Positions 47,515 through 58,900 of a DNA stretch of 64,000 nt are shown here, piece after piece. Source of the DNA: Datisca glomerata (Eukaryota > Streptophyta > Magnoliopsida > Cucurbitales > Datiscaceae); contig QANY01007306.1 of NCBI GenBank assembly GCA_003255025.1, positions 1,908,707 through 1,972,706 on the forward strand, written 5' to 3'. The stretch's first letter is position 1; every line of letters begins with the position of its first letter. The notes beneath the pieces were generated by a model. That model ran no database searches. It had not been told where the DNA came from and saw nothing but the letters and a program-made list of their open reading frames with translations. Both the position numbers and the translations under genes were made by a program.

Positions 47515-49900
47515 TTTTTTTAATTTTCTGATTTTAATATTCAACTTTACATTAGTCGGTAACAAAACATAAAAAATTATATCAATAATTAGACGATTAT
47601 TACTTCAAATAATTATGACGTGACATTTAGAAAATGACTTGAAGTATAAGGGTATGACTTCAAGTCATCTTAATTAATATTAATAATTATAAATCACGAA
47701 GTTGGCTAAACTATATTAGAAGATAACATCGTATTGATTTGAGGCAAATAAGAAAAGTGCTAATATAAAATATATTCCATTTCAATCAGATCTCAATCTA
47801 ACAAGTCAAAGTCAATGCATGTCCTACAAAATAAAATTATTGACTACTTTGGATGTCTTCAATAATTGCTTTTTATCGTTTGCTTCTTCTTTTTTTCATG
47901 TTGCTTATACCCAATTGACTTGTATTCTAAATTGTTAATTATTAATAGCTTACGAATCGAAATGAAATTGCACTTGCCTTATTTAGCAAGATATTGACAA
48001 GAAGAAGAGATATTGTGATCTAAACAAAAAAGAAACAATGTGTATATATATTAAAAAGTGAGATAGAGTAGAAATATAATTGAGCTATTGATTTAAACTA
48101 TAACTATATAAACTAATTTCAAATTTTTAAAATTTATTAGAATTTATAAAAGACGACAACGAGTTCATCAATAGATAAATCATTGTGGTAAATATCTTAA
48201 TGCCAGAAGAATCATTATTACAAGACGTAGAGGAATAGGTCATAAGCATCAATACCGTAAAATTAGACTAGTATGGTGAAAGGAAAGAGATAGAACAAGG
48301 AGCATACTACTACAACGTAAAAAATTTCTCCCCCTCGCCTTTTTATCTCTCAATAATTTTTTTGCTTTGTCGAATACTCTATATCGTAAATTTTGAAACT
48401 CTGAAAATATGAGGAGCATACAAATAAGGATAAAGAAACCATTTATAAAGAAAAGGATTATTGATGAGTTGAAAAAATTAAGAACCAGATGATTGATACA
48501 TTGTATTTGTTAAATTCAAGTCATACTATTCCTCTCGTAAAATTATTTTGTTAAATTTGTAACCATATGAATATAAGGAGCTTACAACTACAACTTAAGG
48601 ATAAAATACTATTTATAAAGAAAAGAGAAAAGGATCACATGTAAGTTGAAAAAATTAAGAATAAAACAATTAACACACTAAACCTCATACTCATAATATT
48701 AAGATCATATATCCAATCATATTATGTGCTTTCTCATACAATCGTACTTTTGACGAAAGAAACTGTCAACTCAAAAGAGATTAGTAAGCCAAACAACTCA
48801 TAAAAGATTGCATATCCCATCATTTGAGGGCATAAATTTGATGCGAGTAATATAATAGCACAAGGTATAACAATTAAAAATAAATAAGTAAAAGTCACTG
48901 GATACAATTATAAGTTAGAAGCTTCTACGTAATAAGTCAAAGTCGTTAAACTTTTTTTCTGACACTGTATATTTGTATGACTTTCTGTGGATGGACTTGA
49001 TCTATATTGGTTTAAAAGTTCTTGTAAAATTAGAAAAAAAAAATAGGATCTTTAATTTTCATAATGGAAGTGACGACTTGTGCGGCCATGCAATCATGCC
49101 TGAGCTATTTGCGGTTATAGAATTGCTTATGCAACCCCTTATTGACAGAGAAACTATAAAGAGGGGCGGCCCTCCAAATGAATGTCAAATGAGTAGATGA
49201 GCACATAAAAATGAGTATACTTATCTACATTATAAACATCTGAAGTGACAGTCATATTGTGACCGTCTCTCTTTATAATTTCATCTATTGACTAGCAATA
49301 AAAAAAATGAATATGTATACATCATAAAAGAAACAAATAATTATATTCATTTATATAATGTAGAATGAAAAAATATAATTTGATACGATCCCGCCTAAAC
49401 TTTCATAGGAACAATTTAGTTAAAAAAATCATCAATTAGAAAAGGGAAGTTAAAGAATAACAAAAAAAAAGATGTATTTCATATGGAAATTGGCATGTTA
49501 CTTTGAACATTTTACGAAAATCATATGTGAAAGAAAAGTTTATGAGTTGTTTTATTGATCTGGATTTGATAAGGCTAGTCTTATCTTCAAATTAAGACTA
49601 CATATGGTCAAAACATGAAGGAAAAGTAGTTGGTTGCTTTCAAGTTTTAGTTTGTTTCTTTCAAGTTTTAATTACATGGCTTGCTTAAAAGATGAACAAG
49701 CAAAGAAGTATGCGTTTTTCTCTATTCTCGTAATTCAATCAATTTTTTATTTGGTATCTACGTTTTCCATCATCTCAATGCTCAATGTTATTTTTATATT
49801 TTTCATTTCATGGATTTTTGAGTATTATAAAGTATATTTAGAAAATAATAATTAAAATACAATACTTTTGAAATAAATTCTAAAAGTAAGGTGGAATGGT
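47515..49900. other. Gene-poor AT-rich stretch
   Basis: 2.4 kb without a supported gene or recognised transposon. Short ORFs (48973-49200 and 49634-49855) have biased composition and no family motif. Confidence 0.45.
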
Positions 49901-49904
49901 ACAA

Positions 49905-50080
49905 TTAAGACGAAAACTTCTTTACAAAAGACGCATTCATGGTGTGGCCACAAATGAGACCACGTAGAATGTGTCTTTTGTAGATACGTCTTCATAAAAG
50001 CAGAAGGCGTCTTTATAAGACACCTTCATTAATAGTAGAAGACGTTTTATAAAAGACGCCTTCAATAATACCTTTAAAAG
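49905..50080. repeat. Cluster of dyads built on AAAGACGCCTTC
   Basis: Three inverted repeats in a row. ACAAAAGACGCATTC (49923) faces GAATGTGTCTTTTGT (49969-49983). GAAGGCGTCTT-TAT-AAGACACCTTC forms a hairpin at about 50005-50030. GAAGACGTTTTATAAAAGACGCCTTC forms a further hairpin at about 50038-50063. It lies immediately upstream of the MULE coding remnant. Confidence 0.75.
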
Positions 50081-50109
50081 ATCGCAATACAGAAAGCAGA
50101 GTACCTTTC

Positions 50110-51833
50110 ATGAACAAAACGTATCCGAACAAAAGCCCCTCAGCCGGCAGCAACACCTTTCCCCGCCGTCGTTCGCCGTCGATTGTGACTGGAGTTTACT
50201 GTCATTTCGTCGGCATTACACCCTCTCATTCTTATCTCACCCTCTCAGACATCAACATTTTAGTGTGGTAGAATCATTGCCAAAACCTTTGGGTTATAAA
50301 ATGCAAGAAGTTTAACGAAGGTTGTCAATGGAAAGTTCGTGTGTGTCATCGAAAATCACATGATATGTTTGAAATAACTCAATACACCAAACCTTGCACA
50401 TGTGTCTATCCAAGATTATCACAAGACCATTCACAGTTAGACTCAACATTGATTGCACGAGAGTTGCAGGGTGCCGTGAAATGGATCCAACTACATCTGT
50501 TGATGCACTTCATCAGATTGTGAAAAATAAATTTGGATACGATGTGTATTATAGAAAGATATGGGAAGCTAAACGAAAAGCAATTGTTAAAGTGTTTGGT
50601 GATTGGGATTAATCTTACCAGCAACTACCAATATGGTTGAATATGTTTGTGAAGTTGAGTCTTGGGACTGTAGTTCAATGGAAAACACATAATATCGGTG
50701 AACCAGGTAATGTAATATTCGTATATGTGTTCTGGTCTTTTGCTGCTGCTATAGAAGGATTCAAATATTGTAGACTAGTCATTCAAATTGATGGCACATT
50801 TTTATATGAAAAGTATAAGCATAAGTTGTTGATTGCCACGTCACTTGATTCAAACAGATGTATTTTTCCAATTGCTTATGCTATAGTTGATTAGAAAATC
50901 ATAGATAGTTGGTCATGGTTTTTGTATTCCTTGAGGCGTTACGTTACGTAGAGGGAGGGACTTGTGTTAATATCTAACGGACATGCTGGTATAAAAGCTG
51001 TAACACATAATCAGCAACTTGGGTGGTCAGAACCATTAGGCCTTCATCGATATTGTTTGAGGCATGTTGCGAGTAACTTTAATGACAAATACAAGAACAA
51101 CGCTCTAAAAAATTTAGTATTTAGAGCGGGAATGTAACATCAGCAAAGAAAGTTTGAACTCTGTATAGATGAAATGAAGAAAATAAACAGTTCGTGTGTG
51201 CACTTCTTTGAGCTTACGTTTTATCGCAGTGTGAATTGGTTTAAAAAGTGGAGAAGTGAAGCTAGAGCTTCCTTACTACGAGGTGAAGTGTTTATTGCTT
51301 ATGCTGTTGAGAAGATGAAAACTTGGGAAGCCAAGGCCAGTTCACATGAGATCATAATTTTTTACCGTGCTAATGAGAGGTTCGAGTTTCTCACTAGTCA
51401 GCATCAGAATCACATGTACAAATGATGAAACAGACAGTATATGAATTTAAAGGAACAAACATGTACTTGTAACAAGTTGCAATCATTTGGCCTCTCATGT
51501 TCCCATTTGTTAACTGTGTGCCCACATGCTCGTATTGATAGTTCTCAATTCATTGAAAATTATTACCGCTGGTCAGGGCTTGCTGAATGTCATAAGCCAC
51601 AGTTCAACCCTCTTCCACATGAACATTATTGGGAAGTTCCTAAGTTTCCAATAGTGCACCCTGATACAACTAGGACGTGGGAGAAAGGTAGACCCAAGTC
51701 GACCCGTATAAGAAATGAGATGGATTGGAGAGAGCCAAGTACTCATAGTAAATGTTGACTTTGTCGACAAGAGGGACATAACCGTCAAAATTTTCCTTCT
51801 CGTAATGGAGGACAATCTTCGAATGACTCATAA
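50110..51833 (+). pseudogene. Mutator-like (MuDR-type) transposase remnant
   Basis: Ordered MULE domains on the plus strand. The N-terminal DNA-binding block has CKKFNEGCQWKVRV (about 50305-50345). A linker with KIWEAKRKAI follows. The DDE core has QIDGTFLYEKYKHKLLIATS (about 50790-50850) and a second catalytic motif ISNGHAGI where Asp is replaced by Asn near 50976. A SWIM zinc finger, CTCNKLQSFGLSCSHLL, is at about 51465-51515. The tail has a knuckle-like CxxxEGHNRQNF in which the last Cys is Phe. At least five stops interrupt it. The enzyme would have cut and inserted the element; it is inactive. Confidence 0.88.
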
Positions 51834-51965
51834 TATTTGACTTAGTACATTTTTATGTAATTCAATGTAATATTTGACTTAGTACATTTGTATGTAATTC
51901 AATGTAATATTTGACTTAGTCCATTTTTATGCAATTTAATGTAATATTTGACTTCGTACATTTCT
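51833..51965. repeat. 37-bp tandem repeat, about 3.5 copies
   Basis: Each unit contains TATTTGACTTAGTACATTT and then TATGTAATTCAATGTAA. It follows the transposase stop directly and separates it from the plant mobile domain. Confidence 0.92.
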
Positions 51966-52075
51966 CCCCATTATCTTATGATGATGACTTTATGTGCAAA
52001 GTTATGCACGTGCGTATATTCTACAACTTATCAGAGGTAACACATTTTTTATAATAAGTCAAACATTAAGGTGCA

Positions 52076-52950
52076 TTTGATGCTCTTGCCTTTACTAGAA
52101 GATTTTACTGAGGCTGGTCAGTATAGTTGGGGTAGTGCTTGCCTTGCATGGTTGTATGGCGAGATGTGCAAAGCCATCCATGAAAATGCTTCTGATATTG
52201 CTGGTCCACTAGTATTACTGTAATCATACATGGGACCTATTTTCACATTTGGCACCAGCGAGGCTGCAACGGGCGAGACATGATAATGTCGGGGAAGATG
52301 GACTTCCAATGCCACCTCCTCCTTTGGGTATACGGTAAGTCAACTCATTTGATTATATTATATGTATGTTATCATTTACATGTATTTAACTATACAATTT
52401 ATCTCATAGATGGAAAGATATTTTTAATCTCACAGAGAACTCCACACATGTTCTTGAAGTGTATCGATTTGCATTAGACTGACAAACTCCAGATCAGGTA
52501 ATACTATGCTTTTTATTTATAACATAGGTAATACTCGGGTTTTGTCATATTATTTATAATATGATTTTTGTAGGTTATATGACAACCTTTTAATTATATT
52601 ATCCACACACTTCTGAATACTATATCATGCACGGAGATATCTGGCGGCCTGTCTCTCCCCTCATTACTTTCATATAGGGGAATGATATCGATCGGATCGT
52701 ATTCTAAGACAATTCGGTATGATTCAACGTGTGCCCGAGCCATGTGATACTGAAAGCTGGTTGCATGACATCGACTTAAGGGGGAGAAATGAACTAAATT
52801 GGGGCATCCAACATCAGGCATACATTGAGTGATGGGATGAGCTTAGGACACACATTGATGAGGAGCACATGGATGAACATGGATATGACAGCTCATACAT
52901 GTTATGGTATTAGAGAATCATACGCCGATACATAACTCAACAGGGACTTT
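52076..52950 (+). pseudogene. Plant mobile domain (PMD, MAIN-like) remnant
   Basis: Blocks in order: LPLLEDF, QYSWGSACLAWLYGEMCKA, IAGPLVLL, then PLGIR up to a GTAAGT donor at 52335. An exon follows at 52410-52497 (WKDIFNLTENSTHVLEVYRFALD). The last block, from about 52574, has RQFGMIQRVPEPCDTESW, HDIDLRGRNE and HQAYIE. This is the plant mobile domain of MAIN-like proteins and of some transposons. The retained GT/AG sites suggest introns. Stops and two frame changes occur. Its place beside a MULE transposase indicates that it was part of the same element. Confidence 0.75.
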
Positions 52951-53254
52951 AGGAATGTGAATGCTCTTTCTATAAGGTTTGATGAGAACTTCAATGTTCA
53001 GAGTATTCTTTTTATTGGTCTAGGGAGGTGTGAGTGATGATCCCTTTCAATGAAGACAAATGTCCTCTTTTATAGATGGGGTCGTGGAGACAAGTATAAT
53101 TAGCCACTTGCCAGTTAAGTTTCCTCTTATTTAAGTGTAACCGCCTCCAATTAGTCATGCATATCTAGCATCGAGTACTCACTAATTCCATAATAGACCT
53201 AGCCAGTTCCATAAGGGTGCCTGGAGAGGAGTTCTCACTTGATCAACATAAGGA

Positions 53255-53770
53255 CCCAATATTATGCCCCTTATAATTTCCTCCCTTATCTTCACATGCT
53301 GTTGCGCTTAGTGAACAAAGGCTTGTGAAGTCTCCATTGTTTAGGAACAATATGAGGATTGTGACTTGGTAGAATTAGGACAAGGTTATACTCTATTGGG
53401 AAAGGTAACCCCTTGATCAACATCACTGCCACATGTGCAACCCTTTGCACGCTGTGACCATGGATAAAAGAAAGGTTTTTATTCTGTCGTTAAGCATACT
53501 ACAGTAGCATTCTAGGTGTTCTTTCCTATGAAGGCCGCACTACACGCTTTCATCCTTTCTCTAGTAGAAGGGGACACATTTAAGGCACCTAAGGCGGTTG
53601 TGTTGATCAAGGGGTTACCTTTCCCAACAGAGTATAACCTTGTCTTAATTCTACCAAGCTACAACGCCCCTAAGATCGTTCCCAAGCGTGGGAGACTGCA
53701 CAAGCCTTTGTCACTAAGCGTAGCTGCAGGTGAAGATAAGGGAGGAAATAATAAGGGGCATAATATTTGG
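53255..53770. repeat. Large inverted repeat, about 168-bp arms
   Basis: The left arm (53255-53422) and right arm (53601-53770) are inverted complements. The best parts are 55 bp around TTGATCAAGGGGTTACC and about 75 bp around GAAGATAAGGGAGGAAAT; a less conserved 40 bp lies between. The loop is about 178 bp. No coding frame explains the conservation; the plus-strand ORF 53516-53824 runs across loop and right arm and has no family motif. Confidence 0.85.
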
Positions 53771-53999
53771 TCTGTTGCTTTCATAAGCTCAGGAGGCTCC
53801 CCCTTACAGAAGAGATTACAGTAATACGAGAAAGGAAACATTGGGCACGCCGCCTTCATATACCTAGGCGGCATCCCTTACAAGAGTTTACAGTACTCAT
53901 CCCATATCGATTCACATGGTGCCATGTAGATGCCAATTCGGCTCCTCCTTCAATGCCACATGTACTTCTCTGATGCGTCAACCATACTGACGTTTTCTA

Positions 54000-55020
54000 C
54001 TATATAATTAGTTCAGCCCAATTAGCTATGGTGGAGTTAAATGAGATTTGACTTAATGATTTAAATTGGCTAATTCTTTAAGGTAATAAGAGTCATTTGT
54101 CACTCTCCCTGAATTATATTACACATTTCATAATTACAAATAAGCAAAAAAAAAAAAAAAGCTTAGGTTGAGACTTCTGACAATGAGGTTAACTGAACGA
54201 TAAGATTTGATTTAAATGATTTTACAAAAAGTTATAGTAGATGATAATTTTTATTAATTTATATGTCAGAATAATCATTCATATATGTGTGTGAGTAAAA
54301 ATGACTATGTTTAAGTTTAGGAAGTTTTAAGTTAGTTATAGACTTACTATTTTACCATTTCAGTTATTTTGTAACTATGGAGAGTAACTTTTTATCATTT
54401 TTTTCTTTCTTATGTTTGTTTATGGTATTTCTCCAAATTCTACTCAAGGCTTGTTCAACTTGCTTTAAATTTTTTTTCCCAATCTTAATAAATTTGTAGA
54501 AATCATTAAAAAGTCATTTCTTTCTTGATTTAGTTTACAAGTTATTTTCGCAATCTGAAATAGGTAAACATATTGTTTACTTATCATTAACAAAATTTTT
54601 AACTTAGGAGGGGGTCGTTCTAATTTATTTTTATGTTCATCTACAAAGATGATTGATTTAAACTGAAGAAGATGTCTTTCTTTTGGCCAACGCCCAGCAA
54701 AGATAGAAAAATGATGAAAAATATGATACATTATGTAGCATAAGAATAAGTAAAGAATTCGCTAACGACAAGTAACTATACGTTTATCTATTCATGAGAT
54801 GAATACAGTTGAACAAGAGGCATGCGGATCTCCCATTCCATTTTTATTTTTTCACCCAAAAAAATAAAACAAAGATGAAGAGAGAGAGAAGGCGGAGCAT
54901 AAAGAAAATGAAATATTTTTTTTTTTGATATAATGTGTTTTAAATGAAATTGGTTAAGAGAAATTTATCATTTTTACATATTATTAAATTGGTAGACCGT
55001 TTTTGCTAGATTTTATTTTA
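54000..55020. other. Unassigned AT-rich sequence
   Basis: No supported gene; poly-A run at 54147 and purine-rich stretch at 54872-54900. Confidence 0.4.
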
Positions 55021-55023
55021 AGG

Positions 55024-55206
55024 TCATTCTTGCCAATCACATGATTTTAATAGCCCATATTCAACCAAAGTAGACAAAGTGTAGCCGAAGAAAACTCCTT
55101 CACAGACTCTATATGCCGGAAAGAGGCCTCTGACGTCTTCAAATGAATGACAGAGAACAGTTAGTGTATTCAAGTCATCCACAGGCCAAATGAAGCAAGC
55201 ATGCAA
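55024..55206 (-). other. Short open frame of balanced composition, unrecognised
   Basis: A 60-codon minus frame with ordinary amino-acid use, including CHSFEDVRGLFPAYRVC and YTLSTLVEYGLLKSCDW. It looks more protein-like than its neighbours, so it may be an exon or a captured gene fragment. No family is recognised and no flanking exon is seen. It lies about 750 bp beyond the stop of the P-loop kinase gene on the same strand. Confidence 0.2.
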
Positions 55207-55955
55207 AGTTTATTTTTTTACTTTCTTTTGCTTTTTTTTTTATTTGAGCCGTCCAGATCAAAACTAACAGAAAAATAACTTCTGAACAGTTGACTTTGTC
55301 AACTGTTAAGAATCTGGATCCCTACATACCGTGGTATTGGAACACCTCTAACAATCGTATTCCAAACAAACAAATTTTATTGAGGTTGATCAAATAAAGT
55401 GAATGAGTAAGAGCTACAAATTTGTATATTTAGTCATAAGAATTTTGACAAAATACATTATTTGTTATAAGAATTTTGACAAAACTATTTAGGCCATACA
55501 AGATTTAGTCTTCACCCGCAAAGTGAACATAAATTGTACCGAAGTCTTTCAGTAAATGCTTGAAACGTAGACATAAATTAGATTTGACGAAGAACGTAAA
55601 AACACATTTGAGCAAGATATCTCTCTATCCTTGCTCGTTTTTTATGAAGTTTTTATATATTTCTAATAGTCATGCACTCGTATATGGTTCCATTAACTTG
55701 CAAAATTTAAACTAAGCTATCATTTTACATTAACTTTACATTTAACTATACATCACCCGAGTTACACCCCTCTTGGGTTGTCATATTGTCCAATAATCTG
55801 ATCGAATAAAACAAGTTAACAGTTCTGACTTGCATAATTTAGAATACATTCAATTCATCAAGGTGGTTTTATCACATGAATATAGCTCCAAAGAAAATTG
55901 TTACAAGATCCAATTCTCAGCTGCCACAACATAACATCTACTTCTAACCAAATAT

Positions 55956-58900
55956 CTAACTTTCAGCCGATCGCTGACCATTTGCATTGGATACAGATGA
56001 AATGCCCTGTTCAATATACTGCATGCAGAAAACAATAATTGCATAAGCTTGCTGAAAAGCATCATAGATAACTATCACCAGTTGCAAACGAGTATTCTGG
56101 AAATGTTCGAACCCAAACCCATGGCATTTGAACTATAGAACCCTTTAACAAAAAACAAATTATAATGGTACTTCATCATTTTTTTCCATTAAAAAAATAA
56201 ATTAAGATATTGCTCATACTTATAATAAATTTTTTCAGTTTTATCATTTCAGTTAAATTAAAATCACTTGGGAGAAAGAGGAGTAGAGAATTAAATTGCT
56301 TTTCCAAACTCCGTGCACTAGATATTGTTGTGTTCAATTTTCTTCTCACAAACACAAGCCTTCTAGACCTAAATTCCTGTCTGAATCTCACGAGAATCCA
56401 AGATTTCCTCCACCGGAATACTCCCTTCTCTGGTATAGAAAAATTGAAAGAATTTGAGATTTCAAAATAATACATCTTATTTCACATAACAATACGTCTT
56501 ATTCTCTCAATCACATTTTCCAGCAATCGTGAGATTCCATCAATCTAACATGACCAAGAAATGGCCATTTCTTTATAATTTAGGGACAATGGGGACAATT
56601 TGAAGTACTATATGTAATAGAGACAAACAAATATACCTGAAGAATATATCCATGTAGCCAATCCAGTGTTTGTGGAAATGCTGTTGCTGATATGTTGACT
56701 ACTAGCAGACCCTAAAATAAAATCAAATAAAGTAAGTGAATAAAGAGAAAAAGGTCGCTAAGAAAATTGGATTTTTCTGAGCTGAGTCGCAAACATTTGG
56801 AATGTTACCTCTGCCCTTGGAAAATGATACAAAATTCTCATAAAATGAAATATTACCAAGAGAATAGGATTGGTGTAAGGTCATAAACCTGTGTTTGCTA
56901 AAATGACAGACTACCACAGTAAGATTGTGAAATACATAATTGTGAGAATATCAAGAATGTAGGACTACCATGTCCGCTAGTTTTGCGTTTTTGGGTCAGT
57001 AAGTCAGCTAGTTTTGTACTGCTTCCAAGGATTCTACCTACTAAGATTTTATTATTGCAAAAACCCTTTCAGGACATTCTATACCATTGATAATTTATGC
57101 TGCCTTCAATAAATTCGTATTTAGTTTCTGAATGTTATCATATTGTTATTGTGTGTTTTACTTTCGTTGAATCAATTATCAATTTATGATAAAAAAAAAA
57201 GGAATTTTTACCGTGTTTTATCATTACTATAAGCAAGACTATAACTGTTTCCAAGTACTAGAAAGGAAAAAAGCTTATTTTTGCCAGATACGCATATCAT
57301 TTTGGTTGACTTCTCCGGCAAGCATTTCCCATCTCCGGCAAGCTTTCATAGCCACCATTCAGTCAGCACACATTCGTAATTATCACCACTAAAGCCAACC
57401 GCAAACCCATCAAGAAAAGGCAATCATTGACATCTATGTTTTGAGAAATCATTCAAACTCATCTAATCTCACCAAGCATGGCCAACACAAAGGAAGAGAT
57501 TCAAAGCATGTAGTTTAGCAGTCACAAGGTGCGTCTGGCCACACACAGGACAAAAGGGTCTTTGATGAGTTTGTTGAGAATTTTGATTTTGTGTGAGATA
57601 AGATTCATTTTTTGATTTCGCTTTAGGTATCTTCCACTAAACACTTCAAGTGCCCCTTTTTTTATTAATGTAAACTGGTTAGCTGCGTGTACATGCTGAT
57701 TGTAGCACTTTTGGCTCACAAAAAGAATATGCCCCCTTTGATTTCGCTTATTCTATGATCCTTTTTGTACATTTTTCACACTAATACAATTTTTGTTTCT
57801 TATGAATCAATTTCAAAAAAAAAATCACAAAAACGTTCTCTGTTGACTTTGAAAGTTCCTTGATCACGAAGATTCCAGCTAATATAAATTGCTATTGAAT
57901 TATTTGACTACTCTATATTGCTAAAGATGCAAGATGATTGAAACCAGGTATCTTGTTCATAAAAAGGTTCATTAGATACCTGTGACTTGAATGAGCAAAG
58001 ATAGTCCTGAATGGTCTTTAAGTTGTTTATGAGCTTATCTTTATCCTGAACAAGAATAACAAATGAGAGATTTTTTAATCCAATGATTGATGGAGAACAG
58101 TTAACATTACTTAACTTATTTGATTAAAAGAAAACTGAGCTCATTGCTCACTGCTCGCCTAGACGACAATAACTGAGCGACTATGTATACAAGTACATTG
58201 TTAGAGTCGACCACTGATAAACATATGGCAATGCGGGACTGAGCCTCCCATCTATAATTTACAGAAGTTTGCAATTTTTTTGCAGGCCCCATCTATTTTG
58301 CCTAATTTACAGTCACCCTCCTCATTATTAAAAGATTACGTGTACGTCCACTGACGTTTATCGTAACCCTACAACTAAATCCACTCAATTGACAAGAACC
58401 TCCCATCTATTCTTCCTATTTTTTCATAAGCAACAACTTTCCTCATAAAATTGCATTTTCTCAAGGCAAACTAAACATTCTTCCAAGAAAGAAACTACAA
58501 GCAGCATATAAATTCTTTGTAATAGTTGTAAATTATTCTTCTAATTGGAAGTAGTTCTGTAGTTCAAAACTATTTAGTCAAAACAAACCTTACACTGAAA
58601 GTGTCCACTAAAACCAAAACGAAATAAGCAATCAGGAGTACCTGGAGTGGACATTTATCACTAAATGAACGAGCTGAAATCCACTCCTCCAGTAATGCCT
58701 GTGCATAAAAGATTAGTTACTTTTGTATCACAAATGGAAAAAAATGCACAAATTGATTTTCAATACTAGTATCAAAGCAAGTAATGACATGACAATGGTC
58801 GAGACAAAATGTATAGCAACCATTTCAAGTTTGTCATACAAAAAAGCTTTCATTAATTGATATCTCAACGATACTTGACAGGTTTTTGGCATATAATCTG

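Noticed and set aside
53516..53824. 102-codon ORF as a gene
   Set aside because: It spans the loop and right arm of a large inverted repeat and shows no family motif or neighbouring exons.
57186..57719. Small ORFs between exons of the P-loop kinase gene
   Set aside because: They fall in an intron with clear flanking GT/AG sites and have no recognisable motif.
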